Notes under the pieces: model-generated
What the model was told of the DNA's origin: nothing
The model's database searches: none
Seen by the model: only the letters and a program-made list of their open reading frames with translations
Position numbers and translations under genes: made by a program
Origin: an uncultured Bacteroidales bacterium
GTDB taxonomy: Bacteria; Bacteroidota; Bacteroidia; Bacteroidales; Muribaculaceae
Reading direction: 5' to 3'
Assembly: GCA_900549375.1 (NCBI GenBank)
Contig: URNY01000044.1
Location: forward strand, 1 to 17,080
Length of the DNA stretch: 17,080 bases
Shown here: piece by piece, positions 1-7,786 of the stretch
Layout of the letters: each line of letters starts with the position of its first letter
Numbering within the stretch: position 1 is the first letter of the stretch

Positions 1-1833
1 GTCCTTGGCAACGGCGATCTGGAAAGCCACTGGGACAACGACCGCAAGATGGTGGCGATAAACGCCGACATTCGCGACAGCTCCAATCATGGCGCAAAGA
101 TCAATGGCGGCATTTTCTTAACTCGCGATTCCCTTTCGTTTGATATGAATGCCGATAAGGTGAACATCGCCTTCCTCAAACCGTTCATGTCGGCGTTCAC
201 GTCCGATGTAGGCGGACGGGCTTCGGGCAAAGTGAAACTTTACGGAACCTTCAAGGATATAGATCTCGCCGGAAAAGTCTTTGCCGATTCCATAAGCATG
301 AAGGTGGACTATACAAATGTTTATTACCATGGGAGCGATTCGGTGAATATCATGCCCGGTCACATCGAGATTCCCGATTTCACTCTTTACGACAAATATG
401 GGAATACGGCGCGTCTCAGCGGATATGTGAAACATCACTATTTCCACAATCCGGAATTTGGATTCCGGCTCAACAACGCCCGCAATCTTCTCTGTTACGA
501 TACCAACCGGCGCATAAATCCCGACTGGTATGGCACAATCTTCGCCTCAGGATCCGGCACTCTGCAGGGGCGCCCCGGAATCGTGAGCATCATGATGGAC
601 ATGACTACATCTCCGAATTCCGATTTCACGTTTGTGTTGAGCGAGACGCAGACCGCCGCAGATTATACCTTCCTCACATTTTCCGACAAGAAGAAAGAAC
701 TGATAGAGGAGGAGACAGGCACTATAGATGTGATGGAGAAGTTCAACAGCGGGCTGAAGAAAGATGAACAATCCAAGCCGTCGCTCTTCTCTATGGACAT
801 ACGTTGCACGGTTACTCCGGCAGCCAAGTTGAATCTGGTGATGGATCCGGTAGCAGGCGACAAGATCCAGGCGCGTGGCGCCGGTCCGTTGCAGATCTCC
901 TACGACACAGATACAGACGAGATGAAAATGTATGGAAAATATACTCTCGCCGAAGGAAATTATAATTTCAGTCTGCAGGATCTGATACTGCGCGATTTCA
1001 AGATCAGCCCCGGGAGCAGTATTTCCTTCAACGGCGACCCGATGCAGGGAGTGCTCGACATTGACGCGACATATAGAGTGAATACGAATCTTTCGGACCT
1101 CGACAAGAGTTTCTCGACCGATCGCGATCTGAACCGCACGAACGTGCCTGTAGACGCTGTGCTGAAAGTTGACGGAGATATGCGGAGTCCGGAAATTTCA
1201 TTCGACATATCTCTGCCCACACTCAAGCAGGATGTGGAGAGGAAAGTGAAGAGCATCATCTCCACCGACGACATGATGAACCGCCAGATCATCTATCTGC
1301 TTGCCCTCAACCGCTTTTATACCCCTGAATATATGGGGTCGACAAGCAATGGAGGAGAATTTGCCTCTGTGGCGTCGTCCACATTGTCCTCTCAGCTTTC
1401 GAATATGATGGGGCAGCTTACGGATAAGGTGACGCTCGCGCCGTCGTTCCGAAGCGATAAGGGCGATTTCTCAGATATGGAGGTGGATGTGGCCCTGTCG
1501 TCGCGACTCCTTGATAACCGTCTGCTGATAAACGGTAATTTCGGTTATCGCGACCGATCAACCTCGCAGACAACTTTTGTAGGGGATTTTGACATAGAAT
1601 ATTTGTTAAATAAGAACGGGAACCTGCGTCTGAAGGCATACAACCATTTCAACGATCAGTATTATTATTTGAAATCGGCGCTGACAACACAGGGAATAGG
1701 AATAGTTTACCGACGTGATTTCGACAATCCGTTTACATTTCTGAAGCGCAAAAAGCGGGTCGACAAGAAGAAAAAAGAAAAAAGGAAGGAGAAAGAGGAA
1801 GATGAAGAAAAAGACGATGTCACTCTTCAGTAA
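1..1833 (+). CDS. tamB: TamB-like translocation/assembly module protein, C-terminal part (5' end outside window)
   Basis: The reading frame is open from base 1, so the gene starts before the window; about 610 codons are present. The protein is rich in beta-strand-like alternating residues, as in AsmA/TamB-type proteins that span the periplasm and help deliver material to the outer membrane. The last 250 residues fit the TamB (DUF490) C-terminal domain: a stretch beginning QIIYLLALNRFYTPEY, then a Ser/Leu-rich segment (SSTLSSQLSNMMGQ), then amphipathic strands ending in GIGIVYRRDFDNPF. The protein ends in a highly charged Lys/Glu tail (KKRVDKKKKEKRKEKEE). The 3' end overlaps the patatin gene by 32 nt, so the two are probably co-transcribed and translationally coupled. 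The N-terminal membrane anchor expected for this family cannot be seen. TamB family membership is recognised from sequence style and C-terminal motifs, not from a search. Confidence 0.83.
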   Translation, partial: VLGNGDLESHWDNDRKMVAINADIRDSSNHGAKINGGIFLTRDSLSFDMNADKVNIAFLKPFMSAFTSDVGGRASGKVKLYGTFKDIDLAGKVFADSISMKVDYTNVYYHGSDSVNIMPGHIEIPDFTLYDKYGNTARLSGYVKHHYFHNPEFGFRLNNARNLLCYDTNRRINPDWYGTIFASGSGTLQGRPGIVSIMMDMTTSPNSDFTFVLSETQTAADYTFLTFSDKKKELIEEETGTIDVMEKFNSGLKKDEQSKPSLFSMDIRCTVTPAAKLNLVMDPVAGDKIQARGAGPLQISYDTDTDEMKMYGKYTLAEGNYNFSLQDLILRDFKISPGSSISFNGDPMQGVLDIDATYRVNTNLSDLDKSFSTDRDLNRTNVPVDAVLKVDGDMRSPEISFDISLPTLKQDVERKVKSIISTDDMMNRQIIYLLALNRFYTPEYMGSTSNGGEFASVASSTLSSQLSNMMGQLTDKVTLAPSFRSDKGDFSDMEVDVALSSRLLDNRLLINGNFGYRDRSTSQTTFVGDFDIEYLLNKNGNLRLKAYNHFNDQYYYLKSALTTQGIGIVYRRDFDNPFTFLKRKKRVDKKKKEKRKEKEEDEEKDDVTLQ

Positions 1834-2641
1834 CGTGCAGATAGTCGAGGGTCTGCTTGAAAGGGCCGGATTATGGAAAGTCCCTAAATATGGTCTGGCG
1901 TTAGGGGGTGGGGGAGCCAAAGGATTCGCCCATATCGGGGTGCTGACGGCCTTGGAGCAGTTCGGCATCCGGCCTAAGATAATGTCGGGAGTATCGGCGG
2001 GTTCCATCGCTGCCGTGCTTTACGGCGCCGGATTGACGCCGCACGATATGATCGATTGTTTTGCGGAGTTTCAGAAATTCGGAGATTTCACGGAATGGTC
2101 GCTTCCTAAGACAGGTTTCTTCAGTATCCGGAAATTCGGAAAGATGCTCGAAAGCTGGCTGCCGGTGAAGAATCTGGAGGATATGAAGATACCCACCATC
2201 GTATGCGCCACTAACATCGAAAAAGGCACATCGGTCGGCTGGTGCAAAGGGGAGATCATACCGCGTGTGCTCGCATCTTGCAGCATTCCCATCCTTTTCA
2301 ATCCGGTAAGAATCAACGGATCCTATTTCGTCGACGGAGGAGTGCTCCGCAATCTGCCTGCCTGGGCGATAAGAGATTATTGCAAAGTGCTGATAGGTAG
2401 CAATTGCAGCCCGCTGAACCGTGAATACAAACATAAGCCCACGCTGCTGGGTATCGCCGAACGGACGTTTCAGCTCATGTCGAAGTCCAATGCGCTTCAG
2501 GATATAAATCTCTGCGATTATGTCATATCGCCGGAGACTATTTCCCAGAGTAAGACCTTCGATCTTACAAGCCTTAAAAAGAATGTGGAAATAGGATACG
2601 ACGCGGCATGTCGTGTTCTCGAAACAATGCAAATACGATAA
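1802..2641 (+). CDS. Patatin-like phospholipase
   Basis: This 279-aa protein is a predicted lipid acyl hydrolase of the patatin family. The oxyanion-hole glycine motif is at residues 35-41 (GGGGAKG), the nucleophile elbow GVSAG puts the catalytic Ser at residue 65, and the second dyad residue is Asp178 in the DGG motif. All three blocks are intact, so an active enzyme is expected. No signal peptide is visible, which suggests a cytosolic or inner-membrane-associated location; the substrate is unknown. The start lies inside the 3' end of the TamB gene; Met6 at 1817 is an alternative start that would still overlap. Only 6 nt separate the stop from the next gene, so TamB, patatin and amylase probably form one operon. 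The link to TamB suggests a role in envelope lipid turnover, but that is inference. Confidence 0.92.
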   Translation: MKKKTMSLFSNVQIVEGLLERAGLWKVPKYGLALGGGGAKGFAHIGVLTALEQFGIRPKIMSGVSAGSIAAVLYGAGLTPHDMIDCFAEFQKFGDFTEWSLPKTGFFSIRKFGKMLESWLPVKNLEDMKIPTIVCATNIEKGTSVGWCKGEIIPRVLASCSIPILFNPVRINGSYFVDGGVLRNLPAWAIRDYCKVLIGSNCSPLNREYKHKPTLLGIAERTFQLMSKSNALQDINLCDYVISPETISQSKTFDLTSLKKNVEIGYDAACRVLETMQIR

Positions 2642-2647
2642 ATACTT

Positions 2648-4351
2648 ATGAAGGAAAAACTTATAATCTATCAGACATTTCCGCGCATTTTTACGAATAT
2701 GAATCCCGATTGCGTGCCCGGGGGCACTTACGAACAGAACGGGAGCGGCAAACTGAATCAGATCACCGATAAAGTGATTAAATCCATCGGAGAACTGGGA
2801 TGCAATTGCATCTGGCTCACCGGCGTGATTGAGATGGCTACTAAAACGGCATTTCCGGGTATACCGGCAGATAACCCCAATGTGGTGAAAGGGGAGGCCG
2901 GCTCCCCTTATGCAATAAAGGATTATTACGATATAGCTCCTTCTTTGGCCGAAGATCTCGACAGACGAATGGAGGAATTCGAGGCGCTTGTGGACCGCAT
3001 ACACGCCTGCGGTCTTAAAGTGATCATCGATTTTGTGCCCAACCATACTGCAAGGTCGTATCATTCCGATGCGGCTCCAAACGGAATAAAGGATTTCGGA
3101 GCAGACGACGACATAAGCAAATTTTTCTCAGCCTCCAATAATTATTACTATATCGTAAACCAGCAGTTCTCACCGGATTTCAGTTTGTCGGCCGAGGGAA
3201 ATGTGCCTTATGTAGAGTTCCCTGCGAAAGCAACAGGCAATGACTGCTTCACGGCATTCTGCCACCGCAACGACTGGTATGAGACCGTTAAACTCAACTA
3301 TGGATACGATCCGGGCGACCATAGCCGGCATTACGATCCCGTGCCCGACACATGGCTCAAGATGCTCCATATACTTCGCTTCTGGGCCTCGAAGGGTGTC
3401 GACGGTTTCCGTTGCGACATGGTGTTCATGGTACCGCAGGAGTTCTGGCACTGGGCGTTGCCGCAGGTAAAGAAAGATTACCCGGAGATAATCTTCATAG
3501 GGGAGATCTACGACGTGAATCTTTACAGAACCTTTATTGATTATTGCCATTTCGATTATCTCTATGATAAGGTGAATCTTTACGACACACTTGTGGGTAT
3601 CGAATGTCATAATGTCTCGGCAGCGCAACTTACTTCTTGCTGGCAGAGGGCAGACGGCATCGGAGGTTCCATGCTAAACTTCCTCGAAAACCATGATGAA
3701 GTGAGGTTCGCTTCGAGGGAATACGCCGGGAATCCGGCCAAGGTGGTGCCGTCGCTTGTGGTCAGCTCGATGATGGACCGCGGCCCGTTTATGATTTATT
3801 ACGGCCAGGAGCTCGGCGAGATGGCACACGACAATGAGGGCTTCGCCGGCGACAACAACAGAACTACCATCTTCGACTATTGGAGCTATTCGACGTTGCG
3901 GAGATGGTACGACGGAGGGAAATGCTCCGTGCGCAAGCTGACAACTCACGAGCGGTGGCTCCGCGGACTCTACAGGAATGTGCTGGTTCTCTGCAATTCA
4001 GAGAAATCGATAAGGGAAGGGGATTTCTTCGACCTTATGTATGTCAACCTGCGCAATTCCGGTTTCAATCCCCACAGGCAATATGCGTTCCTGAGATATT
4101 GCGACAGCCGGGCGCTGCTCATAGTGGCTAATTTCGATGACAAGGAGGTTGCGCTTCAGATCCGGATTCCGGAACTTGCCATAGGCATGGCAGGGCTCGA
4201 AGAATGCTCTCAGACAGTCAAAGACCTTCTTTGGGGCGACAAACACACCTTCTCTGTTGAGGCCGATGGCATGACGCAGGTCAGAGTAGGCGCCCACAGC
4301 GCCCTGGTTCTTCCGCTCAAAAAAAGAAAAATATCTCAGAAAGATAAGTAG
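2648..4351 (+). CDS. GH13 alpha-amylase family glycoside hydrolase, cytosolic
   Basis: This 567-aa enzyme has the four conserved GH13 regions in order: region I DFVPNH (residues 128-133), region II GFRCDMV with the nucleophile Asp257, region III IGEIYD with the acid/base Glu286, and region IV FLENHD with the transition-state stabiliser Asp350. It begins directly with the barrel (KEKLIIYQTFPRIFTN) and has no signal peptide, so it should act on alpha-glucans or maltodextrins in the cytoplasm. The C-terminal 100 residues look like the beta-sandwich domain usual in the family. The exact specificity (amylase, neopullulanase-like, other) cannot be told from the motifs. It is the last gene of the TamB-patatin-amylase run. 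Its 3' end runs into an A-rich tract and then a large palindromic element. Confidence 0.92.
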   Translation: MKEKLIIYQTFPRIFTNMNPDCVPGGTYEQNGSGKLNQITDKVIKSIGELGCNCIWLTGVIEMATKTAFPGIPADNPNVVKGEAGSPYAIKDYYDIAPSLAEDLDRRMEEFEALVDRIHACGLKVIIDFVPNHTARSYHSDAAPNGIKDFGADDDISKFFSASNNYYYIVNQQFSPDFSLSAEGNVPYVEFPAKATGNDCFTAFCHRNDWYETVKLNYGYDPGDHSRHYDPVPDTWLKMLHILRFWASKGVDGFRCDMVFMVPQEFWHWALPQVKKDYPEIIFIGEIYDVNLYRTFIDYCHFDYLYDKVNLYDTLVGIECHNVSAAQLTSCWQRADGIGGSMLNFLENHDEVRFASREYAGNPAKVVPSLVVSSMMDRGPFMIYYGQELGEMAHDNEGFAGDNNRTTIFDYWSYSTLRRWYDGGKCSVRKLTTHERWLRGLYRNVLVLCNSEKSIREGDFFDLMYVNLRNSGFNPHRQYAFLRYCDSRALLIVANFDDKEVALQIRIPELAIGMAGLEECSQTVKDLLWGDKHTFSVEADGMTQVRVGAHSALVLPLKKRKISQKDK

Positions 4352-4425
4352 CGGAAAGATATTCCTGGAGAAAATGAAGATAAGTAACTCGAGTTCCGCA
4401 AGTAATTTGAGATTTGACGAGACAA

Positions 4426-4658
4426 GTCGCGGAGCGACTACACGGCCTATTAACCGCGTACACCGCAGGGCGTTAGCCCGAGGATGTGCGCGGAGGCTCA
4501 AACGCATCTCCCTCACCCTGTCGCGGAGCGACAGTACACCACTGAGTGCAGTCGCTCCGCGACTGAGAGGGATGAAAGAGGTTCATTTAACCGCGCACAG
4601 CTTCGTTCTATCGTCCTCAGCAGTACGCGGTTAATAGGCCATGCAGTCGCTCCGCGAC
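4426..4658. repeat. 233-bp nested palindromic element with four copies of a 13-bp motif
   Basis: GTCGCGGAGCGAC occurs at 4426-4438 and 4520-4532, and its reverse complement GTCGCTCCGCGAC at 4551-4563 and 4646-4658, so the copies are arranged as nested inverted pairs. Between the outer and inner pairs lies a perfect 18-bp inverted repeat, GGCCTATTAACCGCGTAC (4444-4461) against 4623-4640, and a weaker pair, gatgtgcgcgg (4483-4493) against ccgcgcac (4591-4598). The inner copies are extended by CATCTCCCTC (4505-4514) against GAGAGGGATG (4565-4574). The whole element could fold into one long hairpin as RNA or as a cruciform. It has no convincing coding content. A fifth, slightly diverged copy of the 13-mer lies at 7737-7749, so the motif is dispersed in the genome. 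It resembles a REP/MITE-like element; a role in transcript ending is possible but not shown. Confidence 0.85.
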
Positions 4659-4741
4659 TCTCCTCAGGGAGGAATCACCTTATTTGCGAAACTTATGTAA
4701 ATAAATTTTTAAAGAGACTTAATTTTTTCAAAAATAAGTTT

Positions 4742-4749
4742 TAATTTTG
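4742..4749 (+). promoter_or_regulatory. Predicted prs promoter, -7 box
   Basis: TAATTTTG matches the Bacteroidota primary sigma factor -7 consensus TAnnTTTG exactly and lies 26 bases before the prs start codon, leaving a short leader. The surrounding sequence is strongly AT-rich. No clear TTTG -33 box is present at the expected distance, so this is a moderate call. Confidence 0.45.
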
Positions 4750-4775
4750 TGGAACAAAACTAACCATTCCTGATA

Positions 4776-5720
4776 ATGAACAATAACCTTCCGCCGATTA
4801 AGGTTTTCGCAGGCACTTCTTCCCGTTATTTGGGAGAGGAGATCTGCAAAGAGCTCGGCATTGAATTAGGCAAAATGAACCGCGAGCGTTTTGCCGACGG
4901 AGAGTTTGAGGTTTCTTTCGAGGAGTCGATCCGTGGAAGCCAAGTTTATTTAGTGCAGTCAACATTTCCCAACAGCGACAATCTGATGGAGCTTCTCCTG
5001 ATGATAGACGCTGCGAAAAGAGCATCGGCGGCTTCTATAGTTGCAGTTGTTCCTTATTTCGGATGGGCGCGTCAAGACCGCAAGGATAAGCCGAGGGTTT
5101 CGATTGCCGCCAAGCTTGTGGCCGATCTTCTCAGCGTCGCCGGTATCGACCGTTTGATAACCATGGACCTTCATGCCGACCAGATTCAGGGATTCTTCGA
5201 TGTGCCGGTCGACCATCTCTATGCCTCCTCTATCTTCATTCCCTATCTCGAGTCGATTCATCTCGAGGATATCGTGATAGCTTCGCCCGATGTTGGCGGT
5301 GCTAAGAGGGCTAATTCCTATGCGAAATATTTCGATGTACCTCTGGTGCTTTGCCATAAACAGCGTGCCAAAGCAAACGTAGTGGAGAAGATGACAGTGA
5401 TAGGTGATGTTAAAGACAAGAATGTGATTCTGATCGACGACATTGTAGACACTGCAGGCACCATCACCAAGGCCAGCGACCTTCTGCTTTCCTACGGAGC
5501 CAAATCCGTACGTGCACTTTGCAGCCATCCGGTGATGAGCGATCCGGCTACCACAAACGTTCTGAATTGCGGACTCTCGGAGATTATCTTCACCGATTCC
5601 ATCCCTTATGTGAAAGAGAATCCGAAAGCGATAGTGCTGCCCGTGGCAAAACTCTTTGCCGACACCATCCGCAGAATCCACAACAACCAGTCGATCTCCT
5701 CGCAGTATCTTTTTAAATAA
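4776..5720 (+). CDS. prs: Ribose-phosphate pyrophosphokinase (PRPP synthetase)
   Basis: This enzyme makes phosphoribosyl pyrophosphate from ribose 5-phosphate and ATP, the precursor for purine, pyrimidine, His, Trp and NAD synthesis in the cytosol. At 314 aa it has the usual length for class I enzymes. Diagnostic blocks are the N-terminal FAGTSSRYLGEEI, the ATP-loop region FGWARQDRKDKPR (95-107), the DLHADQIQGFFD signature (131-142), and the PRPP-binding loop VILIDDIVDTAGT (217-229, acidic pair Asp221/Asp222). The start codon follows an AT-rich leader with a good -7 box. The gene is monocistronic and ends in a strong terminator 28 nt after the stop codon. This is a core housekeeping gene and marks the end of the conserved part of the window. 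Confidence 0.97.
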   Translation: MNNNLPPIKVFAGTSSRYLGEEICKELGIELGKMNRERFADGEFEVSFEESIRGSQVYLVQSTFPNSDNLMELLLMIDAAKRASAASIVAVVPYFGWARQDRKDKPRVSIAAKLVADLLSVAGIDRLITMDLHADQIQGFFDVPVDHLYASSIFIPYLESIHLEDIVIASPDVGGAKRANSYAKYFDVPLVLCHKQRAKANVVEKMTVIGDVKDKNVILIDDIVDTAGTITKASDLLLSYGAKSVRALCSHPVMSDPATTNVLNCGLSEIIFTDSIPYVKENPKAIVLPVAKLFADTIRRIHNNQSISSQYLFK

Positions 5721-5740
5721 GGTATTCCAGTCATAAACAT

Positions 5741-5776
5741 AAAAAACCGGCGTGATGCAAATCACGCCGATTTTTT
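5741..5776. terminator. Bidirectional Rho-independent terminator
   Basis: A perfect 9-bp stem CGGCGTGAT (5748-5756) pairs with ATCACGCCG (5761-5769) around a GCAA tetraloop. It is followed by TTTTTT on the plus strand and preceded by AAAAAA, so it can end transcription of prs (+) and of the convergent gene at 5867-7429 (-). Confidence 0.92.
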
Positions 5777-5830
5777 GTTACCCCGCCAATGACATTATTA
5801 TTGCCAAGCGCATTGCATCGGAGGTTGTAG

Positions 5831-5851
5831 GGACGCATCCCAGATGCGTCC
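5831..5851. repeat. Short perfect hairpin in intergenic DNA
   Basis: GGACGCATC (5831-5839) and GATGCGTCC (5843-5851) form a perfect 9-bp inverted repeat with a 3-base loop, 16 bases beyond the stop codon of the minus-strand ATPase gene. There is no T tract, so it is not a classical terminator. The form resembles short dispersed palindromes common in Bacteroidota genomes, but only one copy is in this window. Confidence 0.6.
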
Positions 5852-5866
5852 GCAAGCCGCAACCGT

Positions 5867-7429
5867 TCACGAAACGGTCTCTATGAGCCACGCAGAGATG
5901 GAACGGATTTTATCATCGAAGTTGGCGCCCACCTTGACGATGCGGCGCCCATCGGCATGGAAAGGCAACAGATAGTCGCGGCTATTGATCTGTTCCATGT
6001 CCTCCTGGGCGCTCCTGTTCACCTTAAACTCGAACAGATAGAGATATTCCGGTGTCTTTACCATCAGATCTATACGGCCCGCCGCCGTTTGCATCTCGGC
6101 CTCAGTATAGAAACCCATCAGCTTCATGGTCAGATAGATCACATTTCGATAATGCAGCTCTAAGTTGCCAAGGTCTATCTGGTCGTAATGATATCCGCTG
6201 AACAGCGACTGCAGCCGCGTCATGAAATCGTCAACGCGACCGGCCTCCACATCCAGAACGAACTTACGGACATCGAACTCAGTGCGGCCGTTGATGTTTG
6301 CGGTGAACATATTCATCAAGCCGTTAAGGAATCCGTGTTCCACTTCGCGGTTAGGATATCCGAGAGTGACAGTTTTGAAACAAGCATCATAACTCTTGAT
6401 GGTAAGATATCCGCTTTGGTACATTATCGGGACGGTATTGCTCAGATCAAACGACGCATCCATCAGGTCATCTATATCTTCCTCGATGCTCTCGATATCG
6501 CGTAAATCGATTTCCATGCGGCGGATCATATCAACGAGAAATGTCGGCGTGCCTGTTGAAAACCAGTAGGAACCTATATTTCTGTCGAACAGAGCCTTCA
6601 GTAGACTGAACGGGTTATACAAATCCGGCGATGTCGGCGAGAAATGATAGCCATCGTAATTCTTTTTCAGAAGTTCGTAAGCTTCTTTGACTGATATATT
6701 GTTTCGGTCAGCGAGTTCATGTACTCCTTCGCCGAAGTTCTCCTTGATTTCCTCCACAGTCATTCCGCAGATGGCACTGTATTCGTTTGAAAGCGAGATG
6801 TCGTTTAGGTTATTGAGATCGCTGAAGATACTCAGTTTGCCGAAACGCGATACGCCGGTAAGCATGGCGAACTCAATGAACTGGTCGCAGGTCTTGAGAT
6901 TGCCGTAAATTGATTTCAGATGCGAACGGTAAATATCCTGAAGTTCGTTGTTATCGGCTGTGTCCAGTAGTGGTTTGTCGTACTCGTCTATAAGAATCAC
7001 AACTTTCCGGCCAGTTTTGGCGTATACCTGCTCAATGATATGACGGAATCGGTCGGCATGAGATGCAGTTTGTTTCTCGATGTTGTATATTTGCTCCCAG
7101 CGCGTGAAATCATAGTCGAACTTATTCAACAGACTTTCCGGCATATTATACTCATACGCATTTAGAGCAACGTGCAGCACAGGATGCGACAACCAGTCAT
7201 GCTCCATACGGCTGATGGCCAATCCTTCAAACAGGTCTTTGCGTCCCTGATAGAAGGCTTCAATGGTCGATAACAGCAAGGATTTGCCGAAACGACGCGG
7301 ACGGCTCAGGAAGTAATATTTACCACCTTTTATAAGATTCTCAATAAAGGCCGTCTTGTCAACGTATGCGTAACCTTCCTCGCGAAGTGCCGCGAAGTTC
7401 TGGATGCCTATGGGATAACGTGTTGCCAT
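5867..7429 (-). CDS. AAA-ATPase-like / PD-(D/E)XK nuclease-superfamily protein
   Basis: This 520-aa protein belongs to the two-domain family (AAA-ATPase-like plus PDDEXK_9, once called DUF1703) that occurs in many paralogous copies in Bacteroidota. It starts with the typical YPIGIQNF...YVDKT block (5-25). The Walker A-like motif is RPRRFGKS (43-50) and the Walker B is VILIDEYD (144-151). The C-terminal nuclease-like core has Asp454 in GRIDLMV and the E-F-K of LFEFKVN (467-469), consistent with an intact active-site pattern. Its cellular role is not established; links to defence or mobile DNA have been suggested from its patchy distribution. It is convergent with prs and shares its terminator. 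It lies downstream of, but about 360 bp away from, the defence operon on the same strand, with its own possible promoter. It may be only an island passenger. Confidence 0.9.
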   Translation of the reverse strand: MATRYPIGIQNFAALREEGYAYVDKTAFIENLIKGGKYYFLSRPRRFGKSLLLSTIEAFYQGRKDLFEGLAISRMEHDWLSHPVLHVALNAYEYNMPESLLNKFDYDFTRWEQIYNIEKQTASHADRFRHIIEQVYAKTGRKVVILIDEYDKPLLDTADNNELQDIYRSHLKSIYGNLKTCDQFIEFAMLTGVSRFGKLSIFSDLNNLNDISLSNEYSAICGMTVEEIKENFGEGVHELADRNNISVKEAYELLKKNYDGYHFSPTSPDLYNPFSLLKALFDRNIGSYWFSTGTPTFLVDMIRRMEIDLRDIESIEEDIDDLMDASFDLSNTVPIMYQSGYLTIKSYDACFKTVTLGYPNREVEHGFLNGLMNMFTANINGRTEFDVRKFVLDVEAGRVDDFMTRLQSLFSGYHYDQIDLGNLELHYRNVIYLTMKLMGFYTEAEMQTAAGRIDLMVKTPEYLYLFEFKVNRSAQEDMEQINSRDYLLPFHADGRRIVKVGANFDDKIRSISAWLIETVS

Positions 7430-7455
7430 TTCTCGCTATTCTTGGTAAATTACCA

Positions 7456-7485
7456 CTAAGTTACTAAAAAGATGAGAATATCAAA
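7456..7485 (-). promoter_or_regulatory. Possible promoter of the ATPase/nuclease gene
   Basis: On the minus strand TTTG (7482-7485) is followed after 18 bases by TAACTTAG (7456-7463), one mismatch from TAnnTTTG, about 26 bases before the start codon at 7429. The spacing is one base shorter than the common 19-21. It overlaps the end of the Fic remnant. Weak call. Confidence 0.3.
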
Positions 7486-7736
7486 ATCAGCAAGTTCGAC
7501 GCGAGTAAGGCGTGGATTGTCTGTGAGCAATCATAATACAGACAGTTCGGATTTATTGGGTACTATATTAGGTACTTTATTGGGTACCTCTTCTTTTACG
7601 TTCCTTTGGAGTGTCTTCAAAATTTCGTTGAGCATAAAGTCGATGAAGGTGCCTGATTGACCTTCGGCGGTGGATGCCGCAATAGCGTTATAGTATTCTT
7701 GCTGATTGGCATACACCATATTCTCGACAGGGGCGA
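7456..7736 (-). pseudogene. Fic-family protein, 3' remnant with in-frame stop
   Basis: Read on the minus strand, the segment begins PVENMVYANQQEYYNAI, runs through FIDFMLNEILKTLQ, and continues into VPNKVPNIVPNK. This is the typical C-terminal part of Fic/DOC-family AMP-transferases after the catalytic domain. Translation meets a TGA at 7531-7533. The same frame then goes on with LLTDNPRLTRVELAD, a recognisable winged-helix DNA-binding segment, until TAG at 7456-7458. So one nonsense change splits a formerly continuous tail. The catalytic Fic motif (HPFxxGNGR) is missing; upstream, homology stops at the diverged copy of the 13-bp repeat at 7737-7749. The gene was therefore truncated at its 5' end as well. 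It is not functional as Fic. Family assignment is from motif recognition only. Confidence 0.6.
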
Positions 7737-7749
7737 CTCGCGGAGCGAC
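7737..7749. repeat. Fifth copy of the GTCGCGGAGCGAC motif
   Basis: CTCGCGGAGCGAC here differs by one base from the 13-mer that occurs four times at 4426-4658. It lies exactly where similarity to Fic proteins ends, between the remnant and the stop of the last defence gene. Confidence 0.75.
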
Positions 7750-7786
7750 TGCACTTAGAAAGAGCTGTCGCTCAGCAATCAAGAAA

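Larger units (their letters stand above)
4352..4775. other. Intergenic region between amylase and prs
   Basis: This 424-bp stretch has no supportable gene. It holds the palindromic element at 4426-4658, a short AT-rich stretch from about 4690, and the predicted prs promoter. Short open frames across it change strand and frame with the palindrome and show no protein-like conservation. Confidence 0.8.

Noticed and set aside
1901..3064. Long minus-strand open frame (387 codons) opposite the patatin and amylase genes
   Set aside because: It is antisense to two genes with complete catalytic motifs, crosses their boundary, and has no recognisable domain; it follows from codon bias of the plus-strand genes.
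4374..4744. Small open frames (about 86 codons) between amylase and prs
   Set aside because: They lie in the palindromic element, repeat the same peptide scraps in opposite directions because of the inverted repeats, and have no protein-like conservation.
7557..7591. Direct repeats of the form GGGTACT/AGGTACTTT
   Set aside because: They encode the VPNKVPNIVPNK repeat of the Fic-type C-terminus, so they are coding repeats and not a DNA element.
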